Shown here one piece after another: positions 18,253-27,790 of a DNA stretch of 64,000 nucleotides; the first letter of the stretch is position 1, and each line of letters begins with the position of its first letter. The stretch comes from Tissierellia bacterium (lineage in GTDB: Bacteria > Bacillota > Clostridia > Tissierellales > Peptoniphilaceae): positions 310,001-374,000 of the forward strand of contig JAUMWX010000001.1 of NCBI GenBank assembly GCA_030529425.1, given 5' to 3'. Made by a program: the position numbers and the translations under genes. A model generated the notes under the pieces. The model searched no databases, was not told the DNA's origin, and saw only the letters and a program-made list of their open reading frames with translations.

Positions 18253-18633
18253 ATGTCTGAAAAAGTATTAAATTTAGTAGAAGAAGTAAAAGCACTTACA
18301 GTATTAGAATTATCTGAATTAGTAAAAGCATTAGAAGAAGAATTTGGTGTTTCTGCAGCAGCTCCTGCAGTAGCAGTAGCAGCAGCTCCGGCAGCAGCTG
18401 AAGCAGCAGTTGAAGTTGAACAAACTGAATTTGATGTAGTTCTTGAATCAGCTGGCGCTGGTAAAATCAATGTAATCAAAGTTGTAAAAGAAGCTTTGGG
18501 ATTGGGCTTAAAAGAAGCTAAGGCAGCAGTAGATGGAGCACCTGGAACATTGAAAGAAAAAGCAACTAAAGAAGAAGCTGAAGCATTAAAGGCTAAGTTA
18601 GAAGAAGCTGGAGCTACAGTTACTATTAAGTAA
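18253..18633 (+). CDS. rplL: 50S ribosomal protein L7/L12
   Basis: A 126-residue stalk protein. An N-terminal dimerisation region ([16 protein letters not shown]) is followed by an Ala-rich hinge (residues about 34-57) and the factor-binding C-domain ([20 protein letters not shown]). A terminator follows directly; the usual rpoB/rpoC neighbours are not here. Confidence 0.97.
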   Translation: MSEKVLNLVEEVKALTVLELSELVKALEEEFGVSAAAPAVAVAAAPAAAEAAVEVEQTEFDVVLESAGAGKINVIKVVKEALGLGLKEAKAAVDGAPGTLKEKATKEEAEALKAKLEEAGATVTIK

Positions 18634-18653
18634 TTTCACTCTGAATTAACATT

Positions 18654-18682
18654 AAGACTTCCATTAGGAAGTCTTTTTTTTT
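18654..18682 (+). terminator. Terminator after rplL
   Basis: AAGACTTCC (18654-18662), loop ATTA, GGAAGTCTT (18667-18675) and a T-run. Strong. Confidence 0.92.
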
Positions 18683-18765
18683 GTATAAATTAAAATCTAT
18701 TATTTCTAAAATATAATGTTAAAGGGTATAATAGAGTTGTTATAGTGAAATAAAGGGAGAAATGT

Positions 18766-20586
18766 ATGGAAGATAAGGTTAAGATTTCTATTTTGGGCAC
18801 CAGTGATGTACATGGATATTACATGCCCTGGGATTATTCCAAGGACGAGTTGGCCAAAAAGGGAGGCCTGTCCAGAGTAAGTACCGTGGTTAAAAGAATA
18901 AGACAGGAAAATCCTACTATACTGATTGATTGCGGAGATATAATACAGGGAAACAGTGCCGAGGTTTTTATTGATAGGGAGAATTTTCCGGGAATGCAGG
19001 TTGCAAATGCGATGAAATATGAAATAATCAATATGGGAAATCATGAGTTTAACTTCGGTATGGATAAATTACAAAATGTCATGGAACAATTTAAGGGAAT
19101 TACCATGATGGGAAATTTATACAGAAAAAATGGAAACAGACTCATGAACGGATATTATATTAAGCATATTGAAGGTCTGAAGATTGGATTTATAGGACTT
19201 AATACACCTTTGGTGCGCCATTTTGAAGAAAAAAGAGGAAATTTAAAAGATCACACGATAACAGATGCGGACGAAGAATTGAAAAAACTTTTAGATGAAA
19301 TAGGGGAAGTTGATGCTCTTATAGGCGTTTTTCACATGGGTTATAAAAATGAAAACAATATACCGAATACCGGTGTGATAGATGTCCTTGAATCTGTTCC
19401 TAATTCTGATAAAATAAATGTTATATTCGGTGGACATATGCACCAAGTTATTGAAGGTATGAAAATCAAAAACTCAATTTTTGTACAGCCCGGAGTATTT
19501 GGGGAGGTTGTAAACAAAGTTGATTTATATTTTGACAAATCAAAGAAAGATAAACTTGAGAAAATTGAGACAAGCGTGATAAAAATTGATGAAACTATAG
19601 AATCCGATAAAGAAATTGAAAAAATATTGGAGCCTTATCATGAAGAACTGAGAGGTTATGCGAATGAGGTAGTAGGGTACATTGAAAAGAGTGATTTATA
19701 TGAAAGGGATTTAATCACGGGAATTCCTCAGTCGAGAGTCGCTCAAACGAGGGTGGTGGAATTTTTCCTGGAGGTAATGAAACATTACAGTCAAGCCGAT
19801 GTGGTTGCCACTCATATGGATAATGCATACCCGATGATGCCGAAGGGAGAAGTGAAGCGAAAGCATATTTATAACTCCTACAGATATGCAGGGGGAGACA
19901 TAAGTAATTATAAGATTACCGGTAAGGAATTGAAAATTTATATGGAATGGTCCGCCGGATATTTTAATCAAAGCGAACAGGGAGATATAAATATAAGTTT
20001 TGACAAAAAAAGAGCCGAATTCAAGTATTCCACATTTGACATATTCGGAAACATAAAGTATGTTATCGATATTACAAAACCCATGGGTACGAGAATAAAA
20101 GATCTTAAATATATGGATGGACGAGAAATCAAGGATGATGATGAAATCATACTTGGCGTGAACAAATACAGGATGGATTTTTTATTATCCGAGCTTGGTC
20201 CTCTTCATGGGCATGACATTCATCAGTTTTGGACATCTATGACTGAACCGAGTTTTGAAGTTAGGGGAACAATCAGAAATCTTGCGATGAAATTTTTTGA
20301 AGAATGCAAGGATATGACTTATTGCCCTGTCGATTCGGTCAGATGGTATGTAAAGACGGCTCCTACCAACCAAATGTTGAGATATAAGGCGATAGAGCTT
20401 ATTAACAGGGGGATTTTGGATCTTCACAAGAAACCTAACGGTGAAATTGATTTGTCAAGGTCACTTAATCTGTTTGATGAAGTAACCGAAGAGCAATATA
20501 AAAAATTTGTAAATGCATATCCATTTTTATATCCTAGATTAGAGGAAGATATGATGATAATGGATTTAATTGAAAAGGTGATGTAA
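18766..20586 (+). CDS. Cytoplasmic 5'-nucleotidase/cyclic phosphodiesterase family protein (UshA/YfkN type)
   Basis: 606 residues: an N-terminal metallophosphatase domain (LGTSDVHGYYMPW, DCGDIIQGN, NMGNHEFNFG, GVFHMGY, GGHMHQ) and a C-terminal 5'-nucleotidase domain from about 310 (GGDISNYKITGKELK, VNKYRMDF). Unlike the usual exported family members, it begins MEDKVKISIL with no signal peptide, so it probably acts inside the cell on nucleotides or 2',3'-cyclic nucleotides. A TATAAT at 18727-18732 may serve as the -10. YibE/F follows with an overlap of 1 base. Confidence 0.85.
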   Translation: MEDKVKISILGTSDVHGYYMPWDYSKDELAKKGGLSRVSTVVKRIRQENPTILIDCGDIIQGNSAEVFIDRENFPGMQVANAMKYEIINMGNHEFNFGMDKLQNVMEQFKGITMMGNLYRKNGNRLMNGYYIKHIEGLKIGFIGLNTPLVRHFEEKRGNLKDHTITDADEELKKLLDEIGEVDALIGVFHMGYKNENNIPNTGVIDVLESVPNSDKINVIFGGHMHQVIEGMKIKNSIFVQPGVFGEVVNKVDLYFDKSKKDKLEKIETSVIKIDETIESDKEIEKILEPYHEELRGYANEVVGYIEKSDLYERDLITGIPQSRVAQTRVVEFFLEVMKHYSQADVVATHMDNAYPMMPKGEVKRKHIYNSYRYAGGDISNYKITGKELKIYMEWSAGYFNQSEQGDINISFDKKRAEFKYSTFDIFGNIKYVIDITKPMGTRIKDLKYMDGREIKDDDEIILGVNKYRMDFLLSELGPLHGHDIHQFWTSMTEPSFEVRGTIRNLAMKFFEECKDMTYCPVDSVRWYVKTAPTNQMLRYKAIELINRGILDLHKKPNGEIDLSRSLNLFDEVTEEQYKKFVNAYPFLYPRLEEDMMIMDLIEKVM

Positions 20587-21674
20587 TGAAAAATTTGAAG
20601 AAGTTGTTCAGTTGGATTTTTGTGACGATAGTTATTTTGGGGCTTTCAGGAAATGTATATGCCCAGAGAAACATAAAAAAAGAATATTACAGAGCAAAAA
20701 TTCTAAGCGTTGTTGAACATGAAAATGACAAAAAAGACAGAACCAGAAAAATATTGGTGCAAGTTTCCGAAAAGGAATTAAAGAATGAAATTATCGAAAT
20801 AAATGAGAAGATTATAGATGATAATCAGTTTCATCACGACTATAAAGCGGGAGATAATATAATCATATTCAGTCAAGATATAAACGGAGTCAAAACATAT
20901 GCAATTCATGACTATTACAGAATGACTTGGGTGTATTACCTTATAATTTTATTTGTGGTGGTTTTGTTCGTAATAGGGAAAAAGTCGGGAATTAAGGCTA
21001 TACTGTCAATGATTTTTTCAATATTGACAGTTGTGATTATGATTCCTCTGATAGTAAAGGGATACCCTCCTATTTTGTTGGCGGCGAGTTTGGGAGCACT
21101 GAATACCATAATTACGATATTGGTTGTAGCAGGTAAAAGTAAAAAAAGTGCGGCATCCATTGTCGGAACAATATCCGGTATAGTATTATCGTTTGTCATA
21201 GCATATATATTCGGAACCAATTCTTATATAACGGGAATCACTCCTGAAGAGACCGCAATGTTAAGTTTTCTTCCGGGAAATTTAAAAAACACGGCACACT
21301 CACTTCTTTATGCAGGGGTGTTACTGGGGTCTTTAGGAGCTGTAATGGATGTTACGATGAGCATATCGTCATCAATTGAGGAAGTCAGCAATGCTGATCC
21401 GAGCTTCGGATTTAAACAATTATATATATCGGGAATGAATGTGGGAAGAGATATAATGGGAACGATGACCAATACCCTTGTATTGGCGTATATGGCATCT
21501 TCATTGCCTTTATTGGTTTTGATATACAGTTACAATTCATCTCTGCCTGTATTCTATAATATGGACATAATCGTTTCCGAGATAGTCAGAACCATTGCAG
21601 GAAGTATCGGAATAATAGTATCCATACCTATTACATGCCTTGTAGCGGCAATATTATTTAAAAGTAAGGAGTAA
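20586..21674 (+). CDS. YibE/F family membrane protein
   Basis: 362 residues. A cleavable signal or first helix (residues about 7-26, ending VYA) is followed by an extracytoplasmic beta domain of about 85 residues, then seven or so membrane helices. GKSKKSAASIVGTISG, the DVTMSISSSIEEV segment and GRDIMGTMTNTLVLAY are diagnostic for YibE/F. Its function is unknown; a transport or permease role has been suggested from topology. It is coupled to the preceding nucleotidase gene (TAATG) and 2 bases from the peptidase gene. Confidence 0.85.
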   Translation: MKNLKKLFSWIFVTIVILGLSGNVYAQRNIKKEYYRAKILSVVEHENDKKDRTRKILVQVSEKELKNEIIEINEKIIDDNQFHHDYKAGDNIIIFSQDINGVKTYAIHDYYRMTWVYYLIILFVVVLFVIGKKSGIKAILSMIFSILTVVIMIPLIVKGYPPILLAASLGALNTIITILVVAGKSKKSAASIVGTISGIVLSFVIAYIFGTNSYITGITPEETAMLSFLPGNLKNTAHSLLYAGVLLGSLGAVMDVTMSISSSIEEVSNADPSFGFKQLYISGMNVGRDIMGTMTNTLVLAYMASSLPLLVLIYSYNSSLPVFYNMDIIVSEIVRTIAGSIGIIVSIPITCLVAAILFKSKE

Positions 21675-21676
21675 AT

Positions 21677-23374
21677 ATGAAATTTAATGAAATAAAGTAT
21701 GAAAGTCCGGATTTTGAAGGATTATTAAAATTAATGAAAACAAAATTGGATGAACTTGAAAATGCAAACAGTAAGGAAGAATATTTCGCTTTATTAAAAG
21801 ACATAAGCGATAAATCTGCCGAATTTGAAGAACAATATGTGTTGGCATATATTAGAAATACAATAAACAAAAAAGATGAATTTTACGAAAAAGAGATAGA
21901 GATGTTTGACGAGCAATTACCTAAATTCAGCGAGTTGGATAACAGATTGAAAAATATAAGGCTCGGCAGCAAATTCAGAGCTGATTTTGAAAAAGAATTC
22001 GGTAAAATGGTGACTGCAAAAGATGAATTACAAAAAGATATATTTAAGCCCAGCATAATTGAAGACAGGATTAATGAAAATAAGCTTACAAATGAGTACC
22101 AAAAACTTATGGGAACTGCAATTATAGAGTTTGACGGAGAATCAAAGAATCTTTCACAAATGGTTTATTATACACAAAGCAAGGACAGAGAAGTCAGAAA
22201 GTCCGCTTTTCAAAAAGTGAGTGATTGGTTTGTGGAAAACAAAGATAAGCTTGACAGGATATATGACGAGCTTGTAAAAATTAGACATGAAATAGCAAAA
22301 AAGCTTGGATTTGAATCATATGCTGAAGTCGCATACAGATCTATGGGAAGAGTTGATTGGGACAGAAATGATGCAAAAAAATATAGGGATCAAATTGCCG
22401 AATGCATCGTTCCCTTAAACCAAAAACTTTATAAGGAACAATCTGAAAGAATAGGAATCAAGGAATTGAAATACTATGATATTCCATTGATGTTTTTATC
22501 AGGAAATCCAACTCCTGTAGGAGAAGAAAAAGAACTTGTTGAAGCGGCAAAAGTCATGTATAAAGAATTATCACCTGAAACTCATGAATTTTTCACTGAA
22601 ATGACTGAAAAAGACATGATGGATTTAACTGCAAAAGATGGTAAAGTTCCGGGAGGTTACATGACGTTTTTACCGATAACGAAGTTGCCTTTTATCTTTT
22701 CAAATTTTAACGGGACATCGGGGGATGTTGATGTTTTAACTCATGAAGCCGGACATGCATTCCAAGGATATGTCACAAGAGATATTTATCCGAGAGAAAA
22801 TGCAAATGCGGGCATGGAAATTATGGAAACACATTCCATGAGTATGGAGTATTTTACTCACCCTTGGATGCATTCTTTCTTTGGCGAAGATACTGAAAAG
22901 TATTTCTACTCGCATGTGGTTTCTTCACTGTACTTTTTGCCATATGGAGCGAGCATAGACGAATTCCAAGAATTTGTTTACGATAATCCGAATGCAACTC
23001 CTGAAGAAAGAAATGCAAAATACAGAGAAATTGAGAAAAAGTATCTTCCTCATATTGATTATGACGGAAATGAGTATTTAGAGAGCGGGGCGAAATGGCA
23101 AAGACAAGGGCATGTATATGAAATTCCTTTCTACTATCTTGATTACACTATAGCTCAAATTAATGCATTCCAATTCTTTATAAAGGACATGGAGAATCAT
23201 CAGGAAGCATGGGATAGATATCTTGAATTGTGTAAATTGGGCGGAAGCATAGGAACCAAGGAGATAATTCAAAAAGTAGGTTTAAATAATCCTTTTGAAG
23301 AAGGGACTATATCCAAAATTACAAAAGAACTTGAGAAATATTTGGACAGTCTTGATAAAGAGAAAATTAAATAA
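21677..23374 (+). CDS. M3 family oligoendopeptidase (PepF-like)
   Basis: A 565-residue cytoplasmic zinc metallopeptidase that degrades short peptides. The HEXXH motif is HEAGHAFQGY near residue 356, with a third ligand Glu in METHSMSMEYF downstream. The N-terminal helical part and length match oligoendopeptidase F/M3 members of Firmicutes. Confidence 0.93.
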   Translation: MKFNEIKYESPDFEGLLKLMKTKLDELENANSKEEYFALLKDISDKSAEFEEQYVLAYIRNTINKKDEFYEKEIEMFDEQLPKFSELDNRLKNIRLGSKFRADFEKEFGKMVTAKDELQKDIFKPSIIEDRINENKLTNEYQKLMGTAIIEFDGESKNLSQMVYYTQSKDREVRKSAFQKVSDWFVENKDKLDRIYDELVKIRHEIAKKLGFESYAEVAYRSMGRVDWDRNDAKKYRDQIAECIVPLNQKLYKEQSERIGIKELKYYDIPLMFLSGNPTPVGEEKELVEAAKVMYKELSPETHEFFTEMTEKDMMDLTAKDGKVPGGYMTFLPITKLPFIFSNFNGTSGDVDVLTHEAGHAFQGYVTRDIYPRENANAGMEIMETHSMSMEYFTHPWMHSFFGEDTEKYFYSHVVSSLYFLPYGASIDEFQEFVYDNPNATPEERNAKYREIEKKYLPHIDYDGNEYLESGAKWQRQGHVYEIPFYYLDYTIAQINAFQFFIKDMENHQEAWDRYLELCKLGGSIGTKEIIQKVGLNNPFEEGTISKITKELEKYLDSLDKEKIK

Positions 23375-23581
23375 TTTTTAGAGCAGAGAATATTATAAGT
23401 GAAACTCATATTTTTTCGGAATTTGTAGGATCATTTAGTTAAATATTCTCTATTTTATTTATAGTATGTAAATTATTTGCAAATTTTTATCAAAGATGTC
23501 CTATAAAATGACAAATATTTAATCATCAATTGTGATATTATTATTAGGCATAACTAATTTAAATTATTTAGAGGTAAAATT
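23375..23581 (+). other. Intergenic region with a long-range inverted repeat
   Basis: AGAGAATATT (23385-23394) is complementary to AATATTCTCT (23442-23451) across a 47-base loop, followed by T-rich sequence. It may be the terminator of the peptidase gene or a small structured RNA. The right half must hold the promoter of the lipoprotein operon, but no strong consensus is visible. Confidence 0.4.
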
Positions 23582-24241
23582 ATGAAGAAAAGAATTATTT
23601 TAATTTTTCTTTTAACGGCACTTTTAGCAAGTGCTTGTGGGAAAAACAATGAAACAAACAAGGACAAAGATAAAAATATCGTTCATGAAAAAGAAAAGAA
23701 TAAAATGGAAAAAGAAAAAAATGATCATCAAGACGAAAAGAGTAAACAGGAAGGAAATGTAAATGAAAAAGATGATGATGATTTATTTCCGGATATTGAC
23801 GAAATTAAGGATGTTGATTTTAAAAAATTGACAACTTCAAGTGAAATCAAGGATGTGATAAACGGAATTTACGGGAAAGCCAAATTGGATAAGTCATTTT
23901 TAGACGGTCTTAAATCAACTCATATGTTGACGGATTTAACTAAGGCGGATAAAGATCTCTTAATCAGTTACCTTGGAAAGGAATATAAAGTAAAAGAGGG
24001 ATATGTTTCAGAAAGCGGAATCAGCTCCAAAGCGTATTTGACTATTGTGTTGAGAGGACAAAATTCCGAGGATGCTGAAAAATTGGCTACGGATCTTAAA
24101 GGAAGCTTCAATAAAGAAAGATGGGTATGTGTAACGCCGGAATCTGTTAAGATTTCATCCAAAGGAGATTTGGTAATTTTATCGGCGGGAGAAAAAAAAG
24201 TTGCGGACGAAATTGTAAAAGCGTTTGAAATGTTAAAATAG
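23582..24241 (+). CDS. Lipoprotein with C-terminal DUF4358-like domain
   Basis: 219 residues. A lipoprotein signal (hydrophobic residues 4-17, lipobox LASAC with Cys at 19) is followed by a very charged Lys/Glu/Asp linker (about 22-72) and a compact C-terminal domain of about 145 residues. That domain resembles DUF4358 proteins, which are often encoded beside MBOAT and DHHW genes in Firmicutes; this assignment is tentative. The MBOAT gene begins 1 base after its stop, so a role in the same surface-modification process is likely. Confidence 0.65.
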   Translation: MKKRIILIFLLTALLASACGKNNETNKDKDKNIVHEKEKNKMEKEKNDHQDEKSKQEGNVNEKDDDDLFPDIDEIKDVDFKKLTTSSEIKDVINGIYGKAKLDKSFLDGLKSTHMLTDLTKADKDLLISYLGKEYKVKEGYVSESGISSKAYLTIVLRGQNSEDAEKLATDLKGSFNKERWVCVTPESVKISSKGDLVILSAGEKKVADEIVKAFEMLK

Positions 24242-24242
24242 T

Positions 24243-25610
24243 ATGGTTTTTTCAAGCTTGATTTTTATATATTACTTTTTACCGCTTTCAGTAATCAGCT
24301 ACTATGCTGTGGGAAATAAATATAAAAATGCCGTAATTGCATTTTACAGTTTATTGTTCTTTTTTCTGGGAGAGCCCAAGTATGTCTGGTTATTACTAAC
24401 TGTAGTGGCAATCAGTTACATATATGGAATAATTTATTTAAAATCAAATGATTTTGTAAGAAAATTTACAAAATATATTGCAATTGTCGGAATTTTCCTT
24501 TTTCTTTTGTACTATAAATATTTTGATTTTATGATAGAACAACTGAATTTGGCATTCGGTTTAAATATAGATTTATTCAAAATATCTTTGCCTTTGGGAA
24601 TCAGTTTTTATGTGTTTCAGGCTACAAGTTATGTTTTGGATGTCTATAGAAAGGATATCGCCCCTGAGAGAAGCATTATAAATTACATTTCTTATCTAAC
24701 ATTTTTTCCTCAACTTATTGCAGGACCCATTGTAAGATACAAGGATGTACAGTACAACATATACCACAAAGAAGTTGATTTTGAGAAGATATCGAGAGGT
24801 ATATACAGATTCATTTTGGGACTTGGAAAAAAGGTTCTGCTGGCAAACCAGTTGGGCATGATTTCAAGCATTGATAATCATGGAAGTACTCTTATCTTTT
24901 GGCTAAAATCAATAGCCTTTACACTACAGATTTATTTTGATTTTTCCGGATATTCGGATATGGCGGTAGGAATGGGGCAAATGTTCGGGTATGATTTCCC
25001 GGAAAACTTTAACTATCCTTTCATTTCCAAGAGTGTAACTGAGTTTTGGAAAAGATGGCATATGACACTGAGTATTTGGTTTAGAGAATATTTATACATT
25101 CCTTTGGGCGGAAATAAGGTGTCGATAGGGAGATGGATATTAAATATAATTGTTGTCTGGATTTTTACAGGATTGTGGCATGGTGCCGGATGGAATTTTA
25201 TCGTTTGGGGATTGATTATGGCGATTATGATTATCATGGAGAAAATCTTTAATAAATATTTAGATAGAATGCCCGATTTTATAAGAATTTTCTTTACATT
25301 TATTTTCATAAACATATCCTTTGTCATATTTGAAAGCAACACTTTGACAGAGGCAATATATTCCTTGAAAACTATGTTTTTGTTGGAAAATTTGGAATTC
25401 AGCAATCCGTTAACAGTCTTTTATTTAAAGGATAATTGGTTTTTGATTGTGATATCTTTAATATTTTCAATGCCGATTACTTCGAAAGTAAAATTAAACG
25501 AAAGATTAGAGAAACTTGTGATATTGGTAATATCTGTCATTATTTTATATCTTTCAACTGCGAGTTTGGTTGGAGATTCATTTAATCCGTTTCTTTATTT
25601 CAGATTCTAG
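24243..25610 (+). CDS. MBOAT family O-acyltransferase (AlgI/DltB-like)
   Basis: 455 residues with about 10 membrane helices. Diagnostic are the N-terminal VFSSLIFIYYFLPL, YFFPQLIAGPIVRY-like TFFPQLIAGPIVRY, the FWKRWHMTLSIWFREYLYIPLGG signature and the catalytic His in TGLWHGAGWNF. Proteins of this type move acyl groups across the membrane for O-acetylation of secreted polysaccharides or wall polymers. It pairs with the DHHW protein encoded 9 bases downstream. Confidence 0.92.
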   Translation: MVFSSLIFIYYFLPLSVISYYAVGNKYKNAVIAFYSLLFFFLGEPKYVWLLLTVVAISYIYGIIYLKSNDFVRKFTKYIAIVGIFLFLLYYKYFDFMIEQLNLAFGLNIDLFKISLPLGISFYVFQATSYVLDVYRKDIAPERSIINYISYLTFFPQLIAGPIVRYKDVQYNIYHKEVDFEKISRGIYRFILGLGKKVLLANQLGMISSIDNHGSTLIFWLKSIAFTLQIYFDFSGYSDMAVGMGQMFGYDFPENFNYPFISKSVTEFWKRWHMTLSIWFREYLYIPLGGNKVSIGRWILNIIVVWIFTGLWHGAGWNFIVWGLIMAIMIIMEKIFNKYLDRMPDFIRIFFTFIFINISFVIFESNTLTEAIYSLKTMFLLENLEFSNPLTVFYLKDNWFLIVISLIFSMPITSKVKLNERLEKLVILVISVIILYLSTASLVGDSFNPFLYFRF

Positions 25611-25619
25611 GGAGAAAAT

Positions 25620-26708
25620 ATGAAATATTTGTATGAAAAAATTTATATAGTGTTGATATTCCTAACGGTAATAATTATCTCAATCTTATTAATATTCTTA
25701 CCTAAACAGGAATTATCTAAAAGTGAAAGGAGAAAACTAGCGGATATTCCGAATATTTCAGTTGAAAATATTTTAAATGGGAAAATTTTGAAAGATTTGG
25801 ATACCTATGTTCAGGACCACTTTCCACTTCGAGATGTTTTTAGAAATCATAAATTTAAATATGATATCCATGTTATGCAAAAACTTCAAAGTGGAGGTTA
25901 TGTTTATGTGCAGGGGCATCTGTCAAAAATAAATTTGAACGCCAAAGATGAGGCTTATAGGAAATCGGCAAGATATTTTAGGAGTATTTTGGAAAGACTC
26001 TTTAAGGATGGTAATAGGTATTATGCAATAATCCCTACTAAAAACTACTATTTCAAAGATTCATCTTATTCTAATTATGATATGGTTGAAGAAATCTTTA
26101 GTCAGGAACTTAAAAATGTGAAAAAAATTGATATTTCGTCAAAATTAAGCCTTGAAGACTATTATAAATCAGACTTACATTGGGATATAGTGAAGATTGA
26201 TAAAGTATCTGATTTAATGCTTGAAAGTTTAAATCGAAAAAGTTCAGGCGAAGAAAAAAGGATAATAAGTATTGGAAAGTTTTACGGTTCATATTCATCC
26301 GCACTCGGGGAAACTTCGATTTATGATGAAATGCAATACATCGACTCTAAAGATTTGAGAAATTATATTGCAAAGGACTTAATAAGCAAAGAAGAAATAG
26401 AGATATTCAATCCAAAGGAAATTAACTCTAATGATTCATATAATGTTTTTTTAGGCGGACCGAGACCATTGATTGAAATAAAAAATAAAAAGTATTCCGA
26501 CGAAAAGACGCTTTATATCTTAAGGGATTCTTTTGCATCAAGCATCGTTCCAAGATTATTGGGAGGATATGATAGGATTGTTATGATAGATTTAAGGTAT
26601 ATATCACCTAAATTTTTGAGTAACTATATAAATATTAATGAAAAAGATGATATAGTTTTGCTTATTTCAGATGAAATAGTAAAAGATGTTAAAATATTTA
26701 AAAAATAA
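25620..26708 (+). CDS. DHHW family protein (AlgJ/AlgX SGNH-like)
   Basis: 362 residues with one N-terminal membrane anchor (residues about 9-27) and an extracytoplasmic SGNH-hydrolase-like domain. The signature DHHW appears as SDLHWD near residue 182, and a GDSF-like nucleophile motif appears as LRDSFASS near 299. Such proteins complete O-acetylation with MBOAT partners. It is the last gene of the cluster and is followed by a terminator. Confidence 0.85.
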   Translation: MKYLYEKIYIVLIFLTVIIISILLIFLPKQELSKSERRKLADIPNISVENILNGKILKDLDTYVQDHFPLRDVFRNHKFKYDIHVMQKLQSGGYVYVQGHLSKINLNAKDEAYRKSARYFRSILERLFKDGNRYYAIIPTKNYYFKDSSYSNYDMVEEIFSQELKNVKKIDISSKLSLEDYYKSDLHWDIVKIDKVSDLMLESLNRKSSGEEKRIISIGKFYGSYSSALGETSIYDEMQYIDSKDLRNYIAKDLISKEEIEIFNPKEINSNDSYNVFLGGPRPLIEIKNKKYSDEKTLYILRDSFASSIVPRLLGGYDRIVMIDLRYISPKFLSNYININEKDDIVLLISDEIVKDVKIFKK

Positions 26709-26709
26709 G

Positions 26710-26740
26710 GAGATGAGTATACTTTTTACTCATCTCTTTT
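26710..26740. terminator. Bidirectional terminator
   Basis: GAGATGAGT (26710-26718) pairs with ACTCATCTC (26728-26736), with T-runs on both strands. It separates the convergent DHHW and CPBP genes. Confidence 0.85.
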
Positions 26741-27641
26741 AAGTGAATGAAAAAATAATAACTAAAGGTACCAATATCAGCAAAATTAAATATAAACCAT
26801 AATTTTTGAAATAAGATTTGAAATGCAATTTATCCGAATGACTCAATTTTAGATTTTCTTTTATATTTTTAAATTTTATGAAAATATAAATCAAGCCTAA
26901 AATTATAAGAACTACCAATATATATGAGAAAAAACTCATAAAGTCTTCTCCTAATCGCGTCATGCTGATAGCTAAAATATTATTAATTACATGCAGCAGT
27001 ATAGATACTTTAAGTGAATAAAAGTAAGCATAGTAACCGAAAACTATACCTAATCCGATAGTTGAAATGCTTTGCTGAATGTTTAGGTGGAATAATCCAA
27101 ATAATAATGCGCTCGACAATATACTCAACAATGCACCATATTTTCTTGTAATCGAGAGAATGACGCCTCTGAACAAAATTTCCTCAATTATCGGTCCGAT
27201 TATAACGGCATATACGGCAATCCACAAATCCAAGTTGAAACTTATTAATTGTGTAACATTCTTAGTATCATAAGGAAGTCGCTCAACAATGAAATTTGAT
27301 ATTAAACCAAAAATTAGAGCAAAAAGATACATTGTTCCCACGGCGGGAATTATTTGTAAAAGTGAAAGTTTTTTTCTCTCTGAAAAAATGTTGACCCCTT
27401 TTAATTTATTTCTTTTCATATAAGAATACATCGTATATGTACAAAATAAAGCAGCGACGGACAAACTCAGCCCCGACGGCAATTTCAAAGCAATCATAAT
27501 CCAAGACAATGAATTAAAAGCTAAAAGATAAACAGCCACAAATAAAAATGAAGAATTAAAAGCTTTTTTTTCATTTGTATAGGAATACACCGGATCTTCT
27601 ATATCTTGATTATTTATATCTTCATAGGATTTATTTTCCAT
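26739..27641 (-). CDS. CPBP family intramembrane metalloprotease
   Basis: 300 residues with about eight membrane segments. The CAAX-protease/bacteriocin-processing (Abi) motifs are GPIIEEILFRG (Glu-Glu and Arg), LLFGLFHLN (His) and HVINNILA. The start is set at the ATG at 27641 because GGAGG (27650-27654) lies 8 bases upstream; the ATG 15 bases further out overlaps that SD. The charged N-terminus is cytoplasmic. The substrate is unknown. Confidence 0.87.
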   Translation of the reverse strand: MENKSYEDINNQDIEDPVYSYTNEKKAFNSSFLFVAVYLLAFNSLSWIMIALKLPSGLSLSVAALFCTYTMYSYMKRNKLKGVNIFSERKKLSLLQIIPAVGTMYLFALIFGLISNFIVERLPYDTKNVTQLISFNLDLWIAVYAVIIGPIIEEILFRGVILSITRKYGALLSILSSALLFGLFHLNIQQSISTIGLGIVFGYYAYFYSLKVSILLHVINNILAISMTRLGEDFMSFFSYILVVLIILGLIYIFIKFKNIKENLKLSHSDKLHFKSYFKNYGLYLILLILVPLVIIFSFT

Positions 27642-27740
27642 CAAATTTTCCTCCATGAGTTAAAGTTAGTACAACAAATTATATCATTTATTCATTTTGC
27701 TTGTAAAATAAAAAAAATTATCAAATCCCGTGTTAGTCTA

Positions 27741-27768
27741 TTTGGATAATAAATTTTTATGTTATAAT
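27741..27768 (+). promoter_or_regulatory. Promoter of the nqrBCDEF operon
   Basis: TTTGGA (27741-27746), 16-bp spacer, TATAAT (27763-27768). An SD perfect for the 16S tail, GGAGGTGATG, follows at 27777. No gene lies between this promoter and nqrB, so the operon really begins with nqrB. Confidence 0.65.
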
Positions 27769-27790
27769 GTAAAAATGGAGGTGATGAACG

